Positions 9,386-12,018 of a stretch of DNA of 12,018 nucleotides are shown piece by piece; within the stretch, counting starts at the first letter, position 1; each line of letters opens with the position of its first letter. This stretch comes from Myxococcales bacterium (GTDB lineage: Bacteria; Desulfobacterota_B; Binatia; UBA1149; SPBQ01): contig SPBQ01000027.1 in assembly GCA_004525875.1 (NCBI GenBank), positions 1-12,018 of the forward strand, read 5' to 3'. The position numbers were made by a program, and so were the translations under genes. Under the pieces are notes generated by a model, which was not told where the DNA came from, did not search any database, and saw nothing but the letters and a program-made list of their open reading frames with translations.

Positions 9386-10477
9386 TCAACCGCGCGTGGT
9401 TTCCTGAACGGGGGAACCGGGACGCATCGGTCCGGCCGGCATCGGCTCGGACACCTCGCGCGCGGGGAACGGCCAGAAGAACGAGAGGAAATCACCGAGG
9501 AAGCGCCAGAAGCCTCCACGCACGTCGACCTCGACCATCTCGTTGGCGTTGTCGTACAGCTCCGGATCATAGACGAGCTTTCCGAGCGAGCCCTCACCTG
9601 AGCGGATCTTGGCGGTGATCTCGGCGAGGCTCGAAGTGGTGGCCTCGACGTCGGTGAGCACCCGGTCGGCAAGCTCCTCGTCCGACAACAGCCGCTGGAC
9701 GGTGCCGTCCCCTCTTACCAGCTGCTCCGAGAACTCGGCGGCATTGGCGGAGGCCACCTCGAGACTGTCGAGGATCGCAGCGAGCTGTTCGTCGCCGACC
9801 AGCAGTGCGCCGATCGCGCCTTCGCCGCGTTCGATACGAGAGAAAATGTCGTCGAGACGACCGGTCGCCGACTCGATGTTTGCGATGGTAAGGCTCAGGT
9901 CGTCTGCGAACTGCTGACCGAAGTCGCGGTCGCCCACCAGCCGACCGATCAATCCCTCGCCACTGTTCACGTCGATCAGGAATTCACGCAACAGCGCAGT
10001 GACCTCGATGGCGTTTGTAACGACGTCTCCGCTCTGGCCGAGGATCGCCTCATAGTCGACGGGGTCGATCGCCAGGATGAGGCCACCGGTCTCGATCGGA
10101 GGCCTGCTGAGGTCGCCGCTGGTGAGCTCGATGTATTTGTCGCCGAGCATGCCGAGCGTTTGGATCTTCGCGACCGTCGACTGGCGGATCCGGACCGCCA
10201 CCGAATCCGAAACGCTGACACGCACCTCGATGTAGCGGGCCGTCGGATCGGGCGGAAAGCGCATACGGTTGACGAAGCCGATGTTCACGCCGTCGAGTGC
10301 GACCGGCGCGCCTTCCTGCAGGCCGTTGGTGCGTGAGAAGTGGAGCCAGTACTCGACGCGCCCTTCCCAGGAGCGCTGTTCTCGGCCGACGAGGAAGACA
10401 CCGGTTCCGATGATCGCGAGTGCGATCAGCGAAACGATACCGACCGAGAACGATTTGGAGCGGCGGGATCTGCTCAC
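9386..10477 (-). CDS. mlaD: MlaD-like MCE-domain lipid transport protein
   Basis: This is the substrate-binding MCE component of a lipid ABC transporter, anchored in the inner membrane and facing the periplasm. The 363-residue protein begins with a basic stretch (SRSRRSK) and one transmembrane helix at about residues 11-30. The MCE domain spans about residues 39-118, with NGLQEGAPVALDGVNIGFV and TLGMLGDKYIELTSG. A long region of about 245 residues follows, made of helices broken by four G-E/D-G repeats (residues 171-307). The tail holds an aromatic segment, GGFWRFLGDFLSFFWPFP (321-338), and then a proline-rich end. E. coli MlaD is about half this length; the longer form resembles Mce/MlaD proteins of other phyla. 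The start is GTG at 10477 with only a weak ribosome-binding site, 52 nt after the mlaF stop. It probably belongs to the mlaEFD operon. Confidence 0.92.
   Translation of the reverse strand: MSRSRRSKSFSVGIVSLIALAIIGTGVFLVGREQRSWEGRVEYWLHFSRTNGLQEGAPVALDGVNIGFVNRMRFPPDPTARYIEVRVSVSDSVAVRIRQSTVAKIQTLGMLGDKYIELTSGDLSRPPIETGGLILAIDPVDYEAILGQSGDVVTNAIEVTALLREFLIDVNSGEGLIGRLVGDRDFGQQFADDLSLTIANIESATGRLDDIFSRIERGEGAIGALLVGDEQLAAILDSLEVASANAAEFSEQLVRGDGTVQRLLSDEELADRVLTDVEATTSSLAEITAKIRSGEGSLGKLVYDPELYDNANEMVEVDVRGGFWRFLGDFLSFFWPFPAREVSEPMPAGPMRPGSPVQETTRG
9557..9967 (-). repeat. Four tandem repeat units in MlaD (protein level)
   Basis: Four related units occur in the MlaD C-terminal region: NSGEGLIGRLVGDRDF (171-186), ERGEGAIGALLVGDEQL (216-232), VRGDGTVQRLLSDEEL (254-269) and RSGEGSLGKLVYDPEL (292-307). 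Their starts are 45, 38 and 38 residues apart, joined by helical segments rich in Ala, Leu, Glu and Ser. The pattern fits a long helical tube or coiled-coil needle like those of other extended MCE proteins. Confidence 0.85.
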
Positions 10478-10529
10478 AGGCTCAAAAGCGGCGAGTTCGG
10501 GAGGCTACGCCGCGACCGCTTCCCCATCA

Positions 10530-11309
10530 TCAACCCGATTCCACGGCGGCGGTGGCGCCCGCCGACAGAAAGTCCCGAATTACGGGATCGTCGCACGCCC
10601 TGAGCTCATCCGCGGTTCCGATGCGGCGTATCCGACCATGGTACAGGAAGGCTATGCGGTCCGCGACAAAGTAGGCGCTTGCCAGATCGTGCGTGACGAC
10701 GATGGACGTGAGGCCGTATTTTTCCTGCAAACTGCGGATCAATACGTTGATCTGCAGGGCGGTCACGGGGTCGAGCCCGGTGGTGGGCTCGTCGTACAGG
10801 ATGACCTCGGGATTGAGCGCCAGCGTGCGAGCCAGAGCGGCACGTTTGCGCATTCCGCCGCTGAGCTCCGAGGGCAGCTTCTCCTGGGTCCCACCCAGTC
10901 CGACTACCTCCAGGAGCTCGGCGACGCGCCGGTCTCGTTCCTCGCCCTCACAGAGGTGATGTTCGTCGAGGCCGAACGCGACGTTGTTGCCGACAGTCAA
11001 TGAATCAAACATCGCACCCATCTGAAAGAGCATGCCGATCTTGCGACGCACGTCGACCATCTCGCTCTCCCCGAGCAGGGAGAGGTCCTGCCCCTCGAAC
11101 CAGACCGAGCCGGAGTCGGGCGCAAGCAGCCCGTTGATGTGCTTGAGCAGGACGCTCTTGCCGGTTCCCGAATGGCCGAGCACCACCAGGGTTTCGCCCT
11201 CGTGGATGATGAGGTCAAGGTCGTCCAGCACGATCTGCTGGCCGAACGCTTTGCTGAGTGAACGACATTCGATCAGCGTGCTGTCGGCGGTGAGTCGGTT
11301 CTCAGTCAT
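10530..11309 (-). CDS. mlaF: Mla-type ABC transporter ATP-binding protein
   Basis: This cytoplasmic ATPase powers the MlaE permease. The 259-residue protein has Walker A GHSGTGKS (45-52), Q-loop Q96, signature LSGGM (149-153), Walker B VILYDE (169-174) and switch histidine H207. The stretch LFQMGAMFDSLTVGNNVAF after Walker A is the pattern that separates MlaF/Mkl-type ATPases from other ABC subfamilies. All catalytic residues are present. The ATG overlaps the mlaE stop as ATGA and lacks its own ribosome-binding site, so translation is coupled. Homologues transport phospholipids, or toluene-resistance solutes in older annotation. Here the MCE gene downstream supports lipid trafficking between the membranes, with direction not predictable. 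Confidence 0.96.
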   Translation of the reverse strand: MTENRLTADSTLIECRSLSKAFGQQIVLDDLDLIIHEGETLVVLGHSGTGKSVLLKHINGLLAPDSGSVWFEGQDLSLLGESEMVDVRRKIGMLFQMGAMFDSLTVGNNVAFGLDEHHLCEGEERDRRVAELLEVVGLGGTQEKLPSELSGGMRKRAALARTLALNPEVILYDEPTTGLDPVTALQINVLIRSLQEKYGLTSIVVTHDLASAYFVADRIAFLYHGRIRRIGTADELRACDDPVIRDFLSAGATAAVESG

Positions 11310-12018
11310 AAGACGAGCATCAGCTTGGTGAGGAAGAAGTCCGAGATGAGCACCGCGATCGCCGCTCCGACGACGGTCTTGGTCGTCGCACGCCCCACGC
11401 CGTCGGCGCCGCCCTCAGCATTCATGCCGTTATGACAGGCGATGCCCCCGATGATGATCGCGAAAACACCCGCCTTCGTCAGGCTGCGCGCAAGGTCTCC
11501 GAGGGTCAGGAACTGAAGGAGGCTACTCGTGTAGAAGGTGTTCGCCACGCCGTACTCGGTGTTGGCGATGACCATCCCGCCGAGAACACCGACGAGGTCC
11601 GCCATGCCCGTGAGAAGCGGTAACATGACCGCGATCGCGACCAGGCGAGGGACGACCAGATAGCTCACGGGGTCGGTGCCGAGCGCGCGGAGCGCGTCGA
11701 TCTGCTCGGTGACCTTCATGGTGCCGAGCTCGGCAGCCATACCGGCACCGACGCGGCCGCCGATCATGAGCGCGGTCAGCACCGGGCCAAGCTCGGAGAT
11801 GATGGCCAGCCCGAGTATTCTGCTCACGAATATCTTGGCGCCGAACTGGCTGAGGAAGTATCCGAGCTGCAGGGCCATCACCATGCCGGTGAAGACGGAC
11901 GTCAGAGTGACGATGGATAGCGAGCGAACGCCGATCTCGTAGAATTGATCTACGATCAGCCGACGTCGCGGGCGCCCCGAGACGGCCGCTAGGAACGCAC
12001 GCTGCAGCAGTATGAAGA
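11306..12018 (-). CDS. mlaE: MlaE-like ABC lipid permease, 5' end outside the window
   Basis: This is the membrane subunit of the Mla transporter. The visible part covers 236 residues and the frame stays open to the right edge. An internal ATG at 11884 is not the start, because the residues before it (QFYEIGVRSLSIVTLTSVFTG) are typical MlaE sequence. About 20-25 N-terminal residues are probably missing. Family motifs are GMVMALQLGYFLSQFGA, ELGPVLTALMIGGRVGAGMA, AELGTMKVTEQIDALRALG-DP, YLVVPRLVA and, near the end, GGADGVGRATTKTVV, with five or so hydrophobic helices. The stop overlaps the mlaF start by 4 nt. It is the first visible gene of an mlaE-mlaF-mlaD operon. Confidence 0.95.
   Translation of the reverse strand, partial: FILLQRAFLAAVSGRPRRRLIVDQFYEIGVRSLSIVTLTSVFTGMVMALQLGYFLSQFGAKIFVSRILGLAIISELGPVLTALMIGGRVGAGMAAELGTMKVTEQIDALRALGTDPVSYLVVPRLVAIAVMLPLLTGMADLVGVLGGMVIANTEYGVANTFYTSSLLQFLTLGDLARSLTKAGVFAIIIGGIACHNGMNAEGGADGVGRATTKTVVGAAIAVLISDFFLTKLMLVL

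Noticed and set aside
9229..9672. Upstream extension of the minus-strand unrecognised gene into mlaD
   Set aside because: The extra residues are Arg/Ser/Pro-rich shadow of mlaD. The ATG at 9228 has a ribosome-binding site and a promoter behind it.
9557..9967. DNA-level tandem repeat or CRISPR-like array
   Set aside because: The repetition is in the protein sequence with diverged codons. There are no identical direct repeats with unique spacers.
10269..11003. 244-codon open frame on the plus strand
   Set aside because: It is antisense to mlaD and mlaF, whose motifs are unmistakable.

Overview
The window is a GC-rich bacterial chromosome segment with tightly packed genes. The Mla-type lipid transport genes (MCE protein, ATPase and MlaE permease) imply a diderm (Gram-negative) cell. 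The order UDG, NfeD, slipin, queA, tgt, yajC, secD, secF, followed by an mla cluster, reminds me from memory of Gemmatimonadota and neighbouring phyla. I cannot prove the phylum from the sequence alone. There is no sign of phage, transposons, CRISPR, rRNA or tRNA, and the gene content is core rather than accessory.

Layout. Positions 1-7764 (+) look like one long operon of eight genes with gaps of 3-17 nt or a 4-nt overlap: a family-4 uracil-DNA glycosylase (5' end outside the window), a NfeD/ClpP-class membrane protease, a slipin (SPFH) partner, queA, tgt, yajC, secD and secF. A 178-nt gap (7765-7942) follows. It holds a stem-loop just after secF, a plausible sigma70-type promoter and a GC-rich, hairpin-forming leader. 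A class I SAM-dependent methyltransferase resembling PmtA-type lipid methyltransferases comes next (7943-8614, +).

The right half is on the minus strand and is read right to left: mlaE (running off the right edge), mlaF, mlaD, a 157-nt gap with its own candidate promoter and a 14-bp palindrome, and then an unrecognised 229-residue protein. The 3' end of that last gene overlaps the methyltransferase gene tail to tail by 76 nt.

How the genes work together. queA and tgt act in consecutive steps of queuosine synthesis on tRNA. yajC, secD and secF form the accessory complex of the Sec translocon. NfeD and slipin are a known membrane protease/scaffold pair. MlaE, MlaF and MlaD form an inner-membrane ABC lipid transporter core. 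The queA-tgt-yajC-secD-secF order is widespread. The new material is modest: the unrecognised gene beside mlaD, a substrate-loop variant in Tgt, the repeat architecture of MlaD, and the structured leader of the methyltransferase. I do not see a clear undescribed multi-gene system.
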